Shown in pieces: positions 22,880 through 33,231 of a stretch of DNA of 64,000 nucleotides. Source of the DNA: Boswellia sacra (taxonomy: Eukaryota; Streptophyta; Magnoliopsida; Sapindales; Burseraceae); assembly GCA_013180625.2 (NCBI GenBank), contig SNVD02013897.1:372001-436000 (forward strand), in the 5' to 3' direction. The translations under genes were made by a program, and so were the position numbers. A model generated the notes under the pieces. The model did not search any database and was not told where the DNA came from. It was given only the letters and a program-made list of their open reading frames with translations. The first letter of the stretch is position 1, and every line of letters starts with the position of its first letter.

Positions 22880-23240
22880 CTCAACTGTTATTAAAAAGCG
22901 CCAAATATGAAAAAATTTAAAAATATAATCATATTTATCATTTCAAAAAGTGCCAAATATGAAAAAAATTTATAAAATTAACCATATTTATCGTTCAAAA
23001 GCGCCAAATGTGATAAAATTTTAAAAAGATCATTGATTATAAAATCATATTTATCAGTTCAAAAGCGCCAAATATGATCAAATTCAAAAAAATGACCGTT
23101 ACAAAATCATATTTATTATTTAAAAAGCGTCAAATATGACAAAATTAAAAAAGTTAATCATATTTATCGGGCAAAAAGCGATCAATATGTTGCAATTCAA
23201 AAAATTTGACCGTTATAACCTAACAAATTTGACAAAAAAG
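22880..23240. repeat. Right subterminal repeats of CACTA 1
   Basis: About six units of 55-75 bp each contain AAAGCGCCAAATATGA or a close variant followed by A/T-rich DNA and AATCATATTTATC. The motif continues in both orientations to the right end (for example TTTGGCG at 23321 and 23367). Such arrays serve as transposase-binding sites in CACTA elements. Confidence 0.8.
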
Positions 23241-23425
23241 TGACAAATATGTAATTTTTTCTACTGTATCTTTGCGGTTATACTTGGCGCTTTTATGTGA
23301 CAAATATGAGTGTTATTATATTTGGCGTTTTGACCAACCGCCAAATATAACCAAATGGACTATATTTGGCGATGCCATTGGTGTCGCTTTTTTAACCGTC
23401 AAATATGGTATTTTTTCTTGTAGTG

Positions 23426-25640
23426 TTAATAGAGATTTGTGGAAAATATTTTGATCTTGAAGAATTCTTTGAATTTGCCTAATTGAATTCACAGAAATGA
23501 TGATTAATTGTGAGGTTATGGCACGAGATGACTTTCGTCTAAAACTTGCCACACCATTGATTGTATGCATGCTTTTGGTAGTAAGTGTGGGTAGTGCAGA
23601 AATGCCACGGAAGTCAATTGATCGGCATTCATAGTAGAGCAGGCACATATTTTGTTAGAGAAATCTTCAAAGAGCTAGAAGAAAAACAGAGTTCAACCAA
23701 CATAAGGAGAAGATTTCAGCTGCAAAGATAATGTGACTTTTAGAAAACTTAGAATGCAATGTTTAACTAAGAAAAATTGTAAAATATTTAACAAAGAAAA
23801 TTGGTACTAAGTTTCGCTTCTATTGTTTAAACTTTTGCTTCTACTCAATGTCATGCTCTGATTTAAGAAGAAAAAATAATGGTAATGAAGAAGAAGAAGT
23901 AATCTAATAGCAATGTTGGTGAAAATAAAATAATCAAATAAGAATATAGTTAGGGCTAGTTTTGAAATTACGTCAAGTATATTAAATAAAATATTATTTT
24001 TCAGATTTTAATTTTAGTTATCATAGAAAATAAAAAATAGATGTTTTAATATATACAAAAAACTTTACTTAACGATATTATTTTAAGAATAATTTTTAGA
24101 CACAACTAACTTTCAATCTGATTTGACTAAGCTGCGAACGTGATACTGTTATCGAGAGTTTACATGATCTTAGATAAAGATTTACATCATCGAATTCTAC
24201 AAGTTTCAAACCATTAATAAGAGCCATATTTTCACAAAACTTCATAGAGAGCATCTGTCCTAAATCTTCTGCATCATGCAACATCTCCTGTGTGAGGAGA
24301 TGCCAAATTAACCAACATATAACACATTTGCTGATTTGACATCTTCCTACTGGCTTTTAGATATAACTGACTTTCAATATGATTTGACAGAGTTGTAGAC
24401 GTGATATTGTTATTAAGAGTCTACATGATTTTAGATAAAGATGTACATCATGCCATTAATAAGAGCCAAATTTTCACTAGACATCACAGAGAGTATCTTC
24501 CCTAAATTTGCTGCATCATGCAACGTCCTGTAAGGAGATGCCAGATTAACAAACGTGTAACACCTTTGCCGATTTGGCATCTTCCTGCCGCACCCTGCCA
24601 TATGATACTGGAGCAGCTATTGTGCAGATTTTAGTTGACTTCATATTCATTTCTTTTGTCCATTTTAGATATTGTCAAAGTAAATGTGGACATATTTCCA
24701 TGAGTGCCCTCAAATTTTAGTAAGGAATGACATCATCTTTAGCGGCTTCCATGACGCCACATCTTTTGTTGCATCAATTGTGTTGAATATCCTTTTTTTT
24801 TTTTTTTTTTGAAAAGTTACTTGAATATCCACCTTATGTGATATTCTATAGTAGAATAAGAGTTGCATAAATTGATATTAATATACATAAATGTGATTAA
24901 ATAAAATATGTTTGATGTTATTAGTAAAATACTTCTTTAGTAATTTATTATATTTAGAAGAAATAAAATATCTTAATCGTGAAAGTTAATGGATCAGTAT
25001 CAAGAATTGAGTAAGCACACTTTTTAGAAAAATCTACAACGAGCCAGAAGAAAAATGGAGTTCAACCGACGTTAAGGAGAAGATTAGAGATGCAATATTT
25101 GCAACATCATGAAAAGTTAGAATGCAAAGTTTAAGTAAGAAAATTTGATATAATTTTTGCTTGTACTCTTTAAACTTTTGCTTTCTACTCCTCCATGTTC
25201 TCTTTTTATTTTTGTAGGGGAAAAAAGGTTAATGAAGAAGAAGAAGTAGATTTGCTACATCTATTATGTTGAATCTCTACCTTAAGTGTCATTCTATTTA
25301 GTAGAATAGTAGTTACATAAATTCATGTTAATATAAAATTATTAAAATATATTAATGAGATTTAATAAAATATATTTTGTCTAAAAATAATATTAGACTT
25401 AGAAATAAAGGGTGAGGCTCTTTATACCTAAAAATTACTCTGGAGATCGATCCCTTAGAAATTAATTTTTTATTAAAATAATTTTTAATAATTTATTATT
25501 CAGGATAAACAATATATTTTAATCATAGAAGTTAATGGAATTAGTATGCAGAGTAGAGTAAGCACATATTTTGTTAAAGAAATCTTCAAGGAGCAAAAAG
25601 AAAAACAGAATATAAATTTATAAATCACTGGGGTGTTCAG
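23426..25640. repeat. Repeat array block B, second part
   Basis: This continues the duplicated block after CACTA 1 and parallels 12870-14870. GTGAGGTTATGGCACGAGAT, GTGTGGGTAGTGCAGAAATG and GATCGGCATTCATAGTAGAG occur in both copies in the same order. It includes further copies of modules 1 and 2 (near 24725, 25265 and near 23639, 25009, 25560). No conserved reading frame. Confidence 0.8.
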
Positions 25641-26012
25641 ATCATTTTTATTGATGCAAAAGCCCCATCTATAAATAAAATATGATCAAAATGCAATGAA
25701 AGAAATCATTTTGAAGAAGTACGTTTCAATAACATTTTACATAGTTTATGGAATTATTGTTAATATTTTTTTTTCAATACATATTTTTCCTTTCAATTAA
25801 AGATCAAACTATTGAATGTACGTTAACTACATCATATTGTTTTTAACATTATAAAAACGATCCTGAGAAAAAAATATAAGTTTTAAAATTTTATTAGATA
25901 TATGCTTCTTATAAATAACTTTTCATCTAAGTAATATCATATTTATATCCTTTCAAATCACATGCAAAGACCTAGATAGCCAGATCAAGGAAGACTGCAG
26001 TACTGGACTTGC

Positions 26013-26228
26013 TATAAATACAGACCCAGCTACGATAAGGTAGCCATTGAAACTCATCTGAAAATTAGCTTTGCTTCTATCCTCATAATTTCATTAAAGA
26101 ATGGCTTCAAATAATTCGTTTGTGTTCCGATACTACTACTTTTGATACTTGTGATTTGTTCTCTGATTATTTCCTTTCAAGTGCTAGCTTCGAATGGCCC
26201 TACTCCATATTATTCAGAAAACCAACAC
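26013..26228 (+). pseudogene. Possible small secreted-peptide gene, exon 1, frameshifted
   Basis: A TATA box (TATAAATA, 26013-26020) lies 80-90 bases before an ATG at 26101 that begins MASNNSFVFR. A one-base deletion near 26130 stops this frame at 26143. The neighbouring frame then continues with a strongly hydrophobic ILLLLILVICSLIISFQVLA, an apparent signal peptide with cleavage-like VLA, and a short mature part SNGPTPYYSENQH. It ends at a donor CAC|GTAAGC (26228/26229). This is the shape of a plant small secreted-peptide precursor. The family is not recognised. The putative intron holds the element at 26253-27418, and a second exon is uncertain; a candidate begins at 27634. Confidence 0.35.
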
Positions 26229-26252
26229 GTAAGCTCTATATCATCTCTTGTA

Positions 26253-27418
26253 GGCATAGACGGAGCCAAGAAGGGGCAAGAAGGGGCAATTGCCCCTCCT
26301 GGATTTGAAATTTTTTTAGATTTGAAAATTTTTTAAAATGTATTATTTATTTTGCCCCTTCCTTTTTTTAAATTATAAATTTAATTAAAGTTGATCCTTT
26401 TTTTTCTTGTCACCTCAACAAATTTAAAATCATATTTTATCTTTTGTGATTCTATCTATTTACATAAAATAAGAGATTATGTCTTTTTTCCTATTTATTT
26501 ATATAAAATAAGAAATTATTTCTTTTTCTTCTTCACTTCACTCGACACCTTCACCAAATAAAAAAATATGTTTCTTCTGTGTTTCGTCTATTTACATAAC
26601 AAGAATTGAAAGTTAGTATATGCAAAAGTAAAAATTTTTTTCTTATCTTTTATTTATCGGTTTTTATCATATTAAGCAAATGTACTATGATTTAATAATG
26701 TTGAAGATCACTTTTTTTTTTATTCTTCATCTTGGTTTATAATTTATGGCTATTTATTTATTATCATTATATTATCTATGAAAATGAGACAATAGTTCTA
26801 TGTAGTTGCTTTATTTTTTATCCAATGATTTACTAGTTGTTTTCATTATTAATGTGTGTGTATATATATATATATATATAATTTTTCTAGACTGTGTTAA
26901 GGGTCATGATTTTGAATATTTTATATTTGTTATAATATAAATAAAATAAGCATGGACGTTACATGCCTCGTCTAATATTTATTTGCATCGTAAATTAAGA
27001 ATTGAAACTTTGTTAGATATATAGAATTATTTAAAGTTATCAATATTAGAAAATTTTAGATTTATTACTCAAAAGTCAACTATTATTTATTTGGATAGTA
27101 AATTACTAAGTTGATCATTCTTCTTTAAGAAAGTATTTTTATTTTTTATTTTTTGAAAATTCATTTACATAACTAAATGAGAATCAATGGTTAAATGAAA
27201 ATTTTGTTAATAATATGATAAATTAGATATTATATTATACTTTCAAAATATTAAATAATCAACTTAGTAATTTGACATGAAATTACTTAGTAATTAAATA
27301 TATTATTATTAATATGAAAATTTTAAAATTTTACTGTTCATAAACTTACATGACAAAAATTTTACTGTTCATAAAATTTTGCCCCCCCTTTGATGAACTT
27401 TCTGACTCCGTCACTACT
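26253..27418. mobile_element. TIR element of about 1.16 kb, non-coding
   Basis: The left end CATAGACGGAGCCA and the right end TGACTCCGTCACTA are imperfect inverse complements. Inside the ends, GGGGCAATTGCCCC on the left pairs with TTGCCCCCCC on the right. The interior is AT-rich without coding capacity. It may be hAT-like, but no exact 8-bp duplication was found and the precise ends are uncertain. Confidence 0.5.
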
Positions 27419-27689
27419 TTTAGGTGCTGTCCCATACCTTGCTGCTTTTGTGTTCTTTTATGCTCTCATAAATCCTCTTAACTGTTATGTTTTCATTATT
27501 TTTAACATCAAATTAACCCTCTTACTTGTTCATTTCTTACAGAGTAAGAGAATAATGCAATCATGCATAACTTCCAATTACGATACTTTATATATGAATA
27601 TTGAAATAACATACATGTTTTATACCTTATTCAGATGTTGGAACGATGAAGGAAATAATGGAGGACGCTAAAGTCTACTTTCTTGAAGT

Positions 27690-27693
<4 letters not shown>

Positions 27694-27726
<33 letters not shown>
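27694..27726. repeat. AT microsatellite
   Basis: A pure TA dinucleotide run with no coding relevance. A shorter one lies at about 26860-26880. Confidence 0.95.
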
Positions 27727-28012
27727 CAACACCACTGGCGTGCAGCTGTGCATCTACATCGATCACCAAATTTACTTCTATATTCTTGGGTGTGTTGTAT
27801 GCTAATAATGATACCTATATATGCATGTAATATTGTGGGTGGAATCTTGATGCTTTATTCTTATGAAAGTGTGTTCTTGCAATAAGGTTGGGGGATTCCA
27901 TTGAATAACCCTTTTAATCAGACCATAATGTAACCTTATTTTGCAGCTATATGTATAAATTAAGCATCATGCTGTATTAGCTATCTATGGTTTGCAAAAG
28001 AGTGAATACTAC

Positions 28013-28287
28013 AGGTATGGTTGCTGTGAAAGTTCCCCTTCGTCTCCAATGATTGCTGAAATATACCATAATCAATGTTGCCTTAGTACGATTACACCAT
28101 CTTCCATGGTATGTTATCAGTGCTTTGATGATGTCTTTGTAAGATTATGGATTACTTGTTCTGATCGGTAGGTAATAAAGTTTCTTAAACATCCATGCTA
28201 GTACCGCATGTTTGCCTACAAAATTCGAATTCCTATTTCAATAATTAAACTCACATCTTTTGCATTGTTGAAGAGAATCCATTTGAT
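28013..28287 (-). pseudogene. DUF247 relic, C-terminal half
   Basis: On the minus strand the first part reads IKWILFNNAKDVSLIIEIGI, matching the DUF247 block FxDxLIxxAKDVxLLxxxGI. It is followed by stops and then WCNRTKATLIMVYFSNHW, matching WNRxxATLxxVYFSNPW seen at about 5630 in the first copy. Two in-frame stops and at least one frameshift lie between. The membrane anchor is not seen. It is an old, degraded second copy in the same orientation as the one at the window start, which suggests a local DUF247 cluster. Confidence 0.65.
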
Positions 28288-28289
28288 CA

Positions 28290-30960
28290 ATAATATAATT
28301 AAAAAAATAATGTCTCTCTGCTGGTTATTATATAAGACGTTGAATTCATAACAAAGTATAACAAATAATAATAAACAATTTATAAATAATATTTTTATAT
28401 AAAAGAATACAGTGTTTATGTTGTATTATCAACTCGAGAGTCACATGCATGGTTGACATATAATTGACTCCTGATATCGTATTAATTAGTTTAAAAAAGT
28501 AAGGCCTTGCCTTACCTAATAAATTGACAGGAGTCATTATCCACAATAGGGCTGTTTAAGTGCGTAAAACCTTTTTTCATTAAAAAAATAACCATAAAAG
28601 ATTAAAACTTAATCTTCATTATTTTATAAACTTGCCTCAAAATTATGGGTGGGGCACTGGTACCCCAAGACATATGAAGATTGTAAAAATTTATATAGAA
28701 ATTATATATAAGTGTATAAAACTTGAAAATAATAAAAAAAAATATAAGTAACATTTACAAATTTTTGTTGGGAAAGCCAATACAAACTAACAATACGGAG
28801 TTAAAACGTTCCTTCTTTGTATGATTAAAATATGATTCTCGTCAAAATTTCACAAAACAGGTAATGTAAATTCAATCAACAACATGCCATAACAATAATT
28901 AATCAAAGCTAATTAATAAACCACAATCAAGAAATACCAATTTAATTTACGTGGAAAACCCCCAAAATTAGATAAAAGCCATGGTTAGACCTTAGCCCTT
29001 ATCACTCTCTACTATGCAATAATGAGATTACAAAATAGTTTTCTCTAGTCAACTAGAGATTCACAACAAATGCAATAATTCATCAAGAATACATACCTTG
29101 GATCATTAATAACATAAATATCATCAATTAAGATGGATTTCAACATGTACAATAGCAATAAATTGATAACAAAAAAAAAAGATTTAGGTCTTACCAAGTG
29201 GTTTTTAACATTCCTTTAATGATAAAACTAACCGAAGGGAGATCCATGATGAATTTCTCAAAAGTTAGGGGTGCCGCTTAGACAAAAGTGTAAAAAGTAT
29301 TTTTGTGTAAAATAAAGTCAAAAGACAGGGCTAGTATGTGAAATTAACCCAATTTATAATAGTTGAAGATAGCGCTCAAGGGATACATCGACACAAGCTA
29401 CAAATGCCAACTCATAAGATAATTAAATGACAATAGTTCAATATTACAAAAGAAATTGAGATTGGATATAAGTAAGCTGATGATATCTATGTATTTGTAT
29501 CCACAGCCATTGCGTTTGGCATCCAACGAAGTTCGATATGTGTTATCGATACGTATTATAGGCAATATCCAACAATGTCTAATAAGTGTCCAACAATATC
29601 TGATTCTCGAAAAGGGTTATGATATGTAAAAGTTTAGTAACAGTGTTATTTTTACAATCACACTTAAATTTTGAGTATTTTTTAATTTTTCTATTAAATT
29701 TAAGTTAATAGATACTCATTAAACAAATTGTAATTAATTGGAATTTGTTTGCTGGCATGCATGATTTTCACGAGACTTTTCATTTCATTGCATTCCCGCT
29801 CCACAATTTCGTTTGTCTTTACTTAGAGGCTATTTATCACTAGCGACAAATCGATATGCATAATTTGGCTCAGATTTTAATGACAAATGACATATCATTG
29901 CCAATCTGAATATTTCACTTTGGAATTCATTGTGAAACTTTAATAAAACTCCCTTATTTGTTATTTTTAAATATAACACAAAGGAAGAAATGATAATAAT
30001 GCCATCCTAGTTGTGAGTTGTCTACATAAATTCTATTTAAAGAGTTGCCTAAAAATAAAAAATTTTTATATCTTTGTTTTTTTTCTTAAAAAGGTTAAGA
30101 TTAAATATAACAAAATAATGATAATATAAGCATGGGCCTTTAGCCTTATGATACCTACGTTACTTCGGTTATTTTTATCCAGCTCTCGCGGCCTCTAATT
30201 CTAATATCATCTCAAATAATTTCGTGACATAAATTTTAAAAATAAATAAAAAATATTTTATAAATAATAAAAAATTATGTATAAGTTGAATAAGTAATAG
30301 TATTTTAAAGAAAAATCAAAATTTTATGCAGCCCCCAACATTACTGCAGAAAACCTTGTTTCTTATGGATAAAAAAAAAAAATCTTTAGTTAGCATCGTG
30401 TGTAGCAATCCATTAATATAAGAAACTAGATTATAAATAATTACAATTCCTGTTTGGATAGAGTATTTTAATTAGAATAATACAATATCTAAAATTCATC
30501 TATGAATCAACTTTTTCTATAATTTGAGTTGATAAAATATTATTAGATGATTTTAAAAAAATTAAATAAAAAAGGTTAAGTGGCATAACATGGTAATTAC
30601 TCTTTTAGTAATATTTTACTAATTCAATTTATATATAAGATTGATAGTAAATGGGCTCAAGATTTAACATTTTAATTAATTTTCTGATCAAATATTAATA
30701 GATATTTCCATTCCATCAAGTCCCACTTTATCTGTTGACTCAATCTAGAGCTGATGACAAATCCATAATGACGCACTCCGGATTACATCACCAAAGCCAA
30801 TTAAAACGAACTTACTGGACTAAGGTGGGTATTGGGTAGGGTTACAGCCATATTTGATAATTCATTTTTTATTATTTTTAGTTTTTGTGAAAAAAATTGA
30901 GGTTTAAATATAAGTAAGAGGATGATATCTATCTATCAAAGCACCTATCAATGACACTTC
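28290..30960. other. AT-rich non-coding stretch
   Basis: No gene seen. At 28780-29110 the sequence includes ATTTACGTGGAAAACCCCC and nearby motifs often seen inside plant LTRs, so an LTR remnant is possible, but no termini or partner were found. Confidence 0.45.
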
Positions 30961-30965
30961 TATAA

Positions 30966-31150
30966 TGGGTTGGTTCAAGTGGTAACGGTAGTCTAAGAGA
31001 AAATTGGTAAGGCTATAATGAAGTCTTGGGTTCAACTCTTCACAATGGCTTATCCTATGATTTAAGTGGGAGACTGTGATAGTGAGTTGTAGTTGCGATA
31101 GTCTCTTTTGAGAATTAATCATAATAAAAAAAAAAAATACAAAAAAAAAA
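30966..31150 (+). mobile_element. SINE-like element (tRNA-derived)
   Basis: An A-box-like TGGTTCAAGTGG (30971-30982) and a B-box-like GGTTCAACTCT (31029-31039) resemble an internal pol III promoter. The body ends in an A-rich tail (31121-31150). Length and layout fit a plant SINE. The spacing between the boxes is longer than in a tRNA and no clear TSD was found. Confidence 0.45.
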
Positions 31151-31199
31151 TGTGGTCAGAATCTTAATCCAAAGTTGTTCAGATGTCTAGTTTGTTGGT

Positions 31200-31845
31200 T
31201 GCGTATTCTTGGAATTTTTCATTATGAACCTTCTGTATTTGTTTCCTTGCTTCCTTTTTAACTCCAACCCTCCACTATATAAACACCCCCTCTCCTCACT
31301 TTCAAGACGCAACCGATTATTGAACATAATCATCTCTTCTCCCTCTTGAAAACACGTTGAAGAATTCAAGAAGTCTTTTCCAGTATAAAGTTTTCAGGCA
31401 TTCTATTATTGTAAAATCGGAAAGGGTACGTTTTGAGAGCTTTTTTTTTCTCCACCTTATTTTCTTATTTACTTTTCTTTCTTAGAAGAAGCATGTTTAC
31501 GGTCTAATTTTATGCTTAGGAGCATATTTAGGGTTTTATGAATTATCTAACCCTAATTTGTTTTGCGAGATGGATAAACATGTCGACGTAAGTTTGCTAT
31601 CCCTTCTTTATTATAAACATGTTTAGAAATTTAATTTTCCTTTATAAATGCTTAGAATCATGCTTAGGAGCACATGATTAAAATTATGCTCAGGAGGACA
31701 TGATTAGAATCATGCTAGGAAGACTTATAATTACTTTGAAGCATGCTATGAAATAGTATAGAATAGGTAAGAATTACCATATTGCCCTTTGATTGTTTGG
31801 ATTGGGCTAGAATAGCCTTGCTTGATTTTGATTGTTTGATTTAGG
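31200..31845 (+). repeat. Possible LTR or leader of a Ty3-type element, left part (split by CACTA 2)
   Basis: A TATA box (ACTATATAAACACC, near 31275) is followed by leader-like sequence with CTTAGGAGCA repeats. The other part would be 43861-44690, where ATTGGATGGCGACTCC resembles the primer-site region of some Ty3/gypsy elements. If so, CACTA 2 inserted into this LTR or leader. There is no second LTR or gypsy coding region in the window, so this is a guess from layout. Confidence 0.3.
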
Positions 31846-33008
31846 CTACACTACAAGAAAATGGACAATTGGAAACTAAAATTTTTGCAACTAGTGAAAA
31901 TTAGTTACGAAATAATATATATAGCATCTAAAATCATTTTAGTCACTAATAATAGGCCAAAATTTTGGCGCCTCGTCTTCCCGCGAGAATGAAACAATTG
32001 GCATCAAAAATATTAATTTGGCAACTACTTTTTTAGACATTAAAAATTATACATTTTGCACCTAATTTTTTAGTAGCCAAATATACTGAAGAAATTGTTC
32101 ATAAAATACCATTTAGTATTAGCAATTAATAATATAGTTACAAATAAATTTATTCTATAGTGACTAATTTGTTGGTCACTAATTAAATTTCTATATATAA
32201 TAGAAGTTTATAAAAATATTCAATATCCTTTTTACAACTAAATATTGGTTACTAAAAATAGTGTAAATAAATAGCCTTCACGGTTTTCAAGCCTTTAACA
32301 TCACAAAACCTCTTTCATCACTACGCTATTTGCTCTGTCTATGCTTTCAATTAGCCCCTGTTCTTAACCTTTACTTGCCCTAGGTAATTTTCTCAACTTT
32401 ATTCTTTAATTTACTGGATACGTTTGTGTTATAACAATTAACTCTTTCTAACAGTTCTTGTTTTCTCCTATTTTATTACTTGATAATTGGTTCTATCATT
32501 TTTATTTATTTAATTTGGGCATTGTTTTAGGATAAGACTCTTGGTGTTGTTTGATATAGATTCTTTGCGGCAACTCGTTAATGCCCCACTTGACCAAGAA
32601 GCCTATCTATACATGAACACAAGATTCGATTTTTATGATATGTATTTACAAAGTTCCTATTTGAAATATGGTATTTACTTGTCTGTATTTTGGTTTTTAT
32701 AATCATAATTTGAAAGTGGAACTGCCAATACCATCCTTCCATCTCCATGTTTAGTAAAACCCACAAGAACGGCTTTATGTTTGCAGGGCAACCAGTACCC
32801 ATTTCTTACGAAGAAACCCATTATTCAAAGCATTTTTGCTTATTTATATGTGCATATCGTTTCACCTTTTAGAAGAGTATGTGGCTGTGACTTTTGGATA
32901 TTTAAAAGTAAAATAAGAATTATTGTAATCCTAGAAGGGCATTTATGGAAGGGGGATAATGGGAAGTCAAAGGAATTTGTAGTGTTGGCAGGAAGTGGCG
33001 CAAGAGTT

Positions 33009-33231
33009 GCACATGAGTGGTGTTTTGAGGTCAAATTGGTAGATCTGAAATTGTATTTTTTATATGGGTTTTTAATGTACAAATATTGAGGTTTTTAATG
33101 TGGATTAGATCATTTTCATTTGCACATGAGTGGTGTTTTGTGGTCAAATTGGTAGATCTGAAATTGTATTTTATATATGGGTTTTTAATGCGCAAATATT
33201 GAGGTTTTAATGTGGATTAGATCATTTTCAT
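33009..33231. repeat. 113-bp tandem duplication in CACTA 2
   Basis: The unit beginning GCACATGAGTGGTGTTTTG at 33009 repeats at 33122 with a few differences and ends at the shared GATCATTTTCAT. The open frame at 32781-33089 ends within it and shows no family similarity. Confidence 0.9.

Larger units (their letters stand above)
16545..23425. mobile_element. CACTA element 1: non-autonomous, carries host gene fragments
   Basis: The 6881-bp element begins CACTACAAGAATTTTTGAG and ends TTTTTTCTTGTAGTG, giving an 11-bp perfect inverted terminal repeat, and has a 3-bp TSD TTA at 16542-16544 and 23426-23428. These are the marks of the CACTA (En/Spm) superfamily. The right subterminal region holds tandem short repeats, normal for transposase-binding sites. 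No TNP2-type or TNPA-type reading frame is visible. The interior instead holds exon-like pieces of unrelated host genes (20061-20123, 21625-21937, 22512-22703, possibly 17212-17277) separated by intron-like AT-rich DNA. The matching uninterrupted site survives in block A near 12870, which confirms both ends. Confidence 0.9.

Noticed and set aside
12060..25640. Idea that the tandem modules are a CRISPR-like or satellite array
   Set aside because: Units are hundreds of bases long, irregular and diverged, and this is a plant nuclear sequence; regular repeat-spacer structure is absent.
32781..33089. 102-residue open frame in the left part of CACTA 2
   Set aside because: The opposite strand is also open, the codons are AT-driven, the end lies in a tandem duplication, and no motif is recognised.
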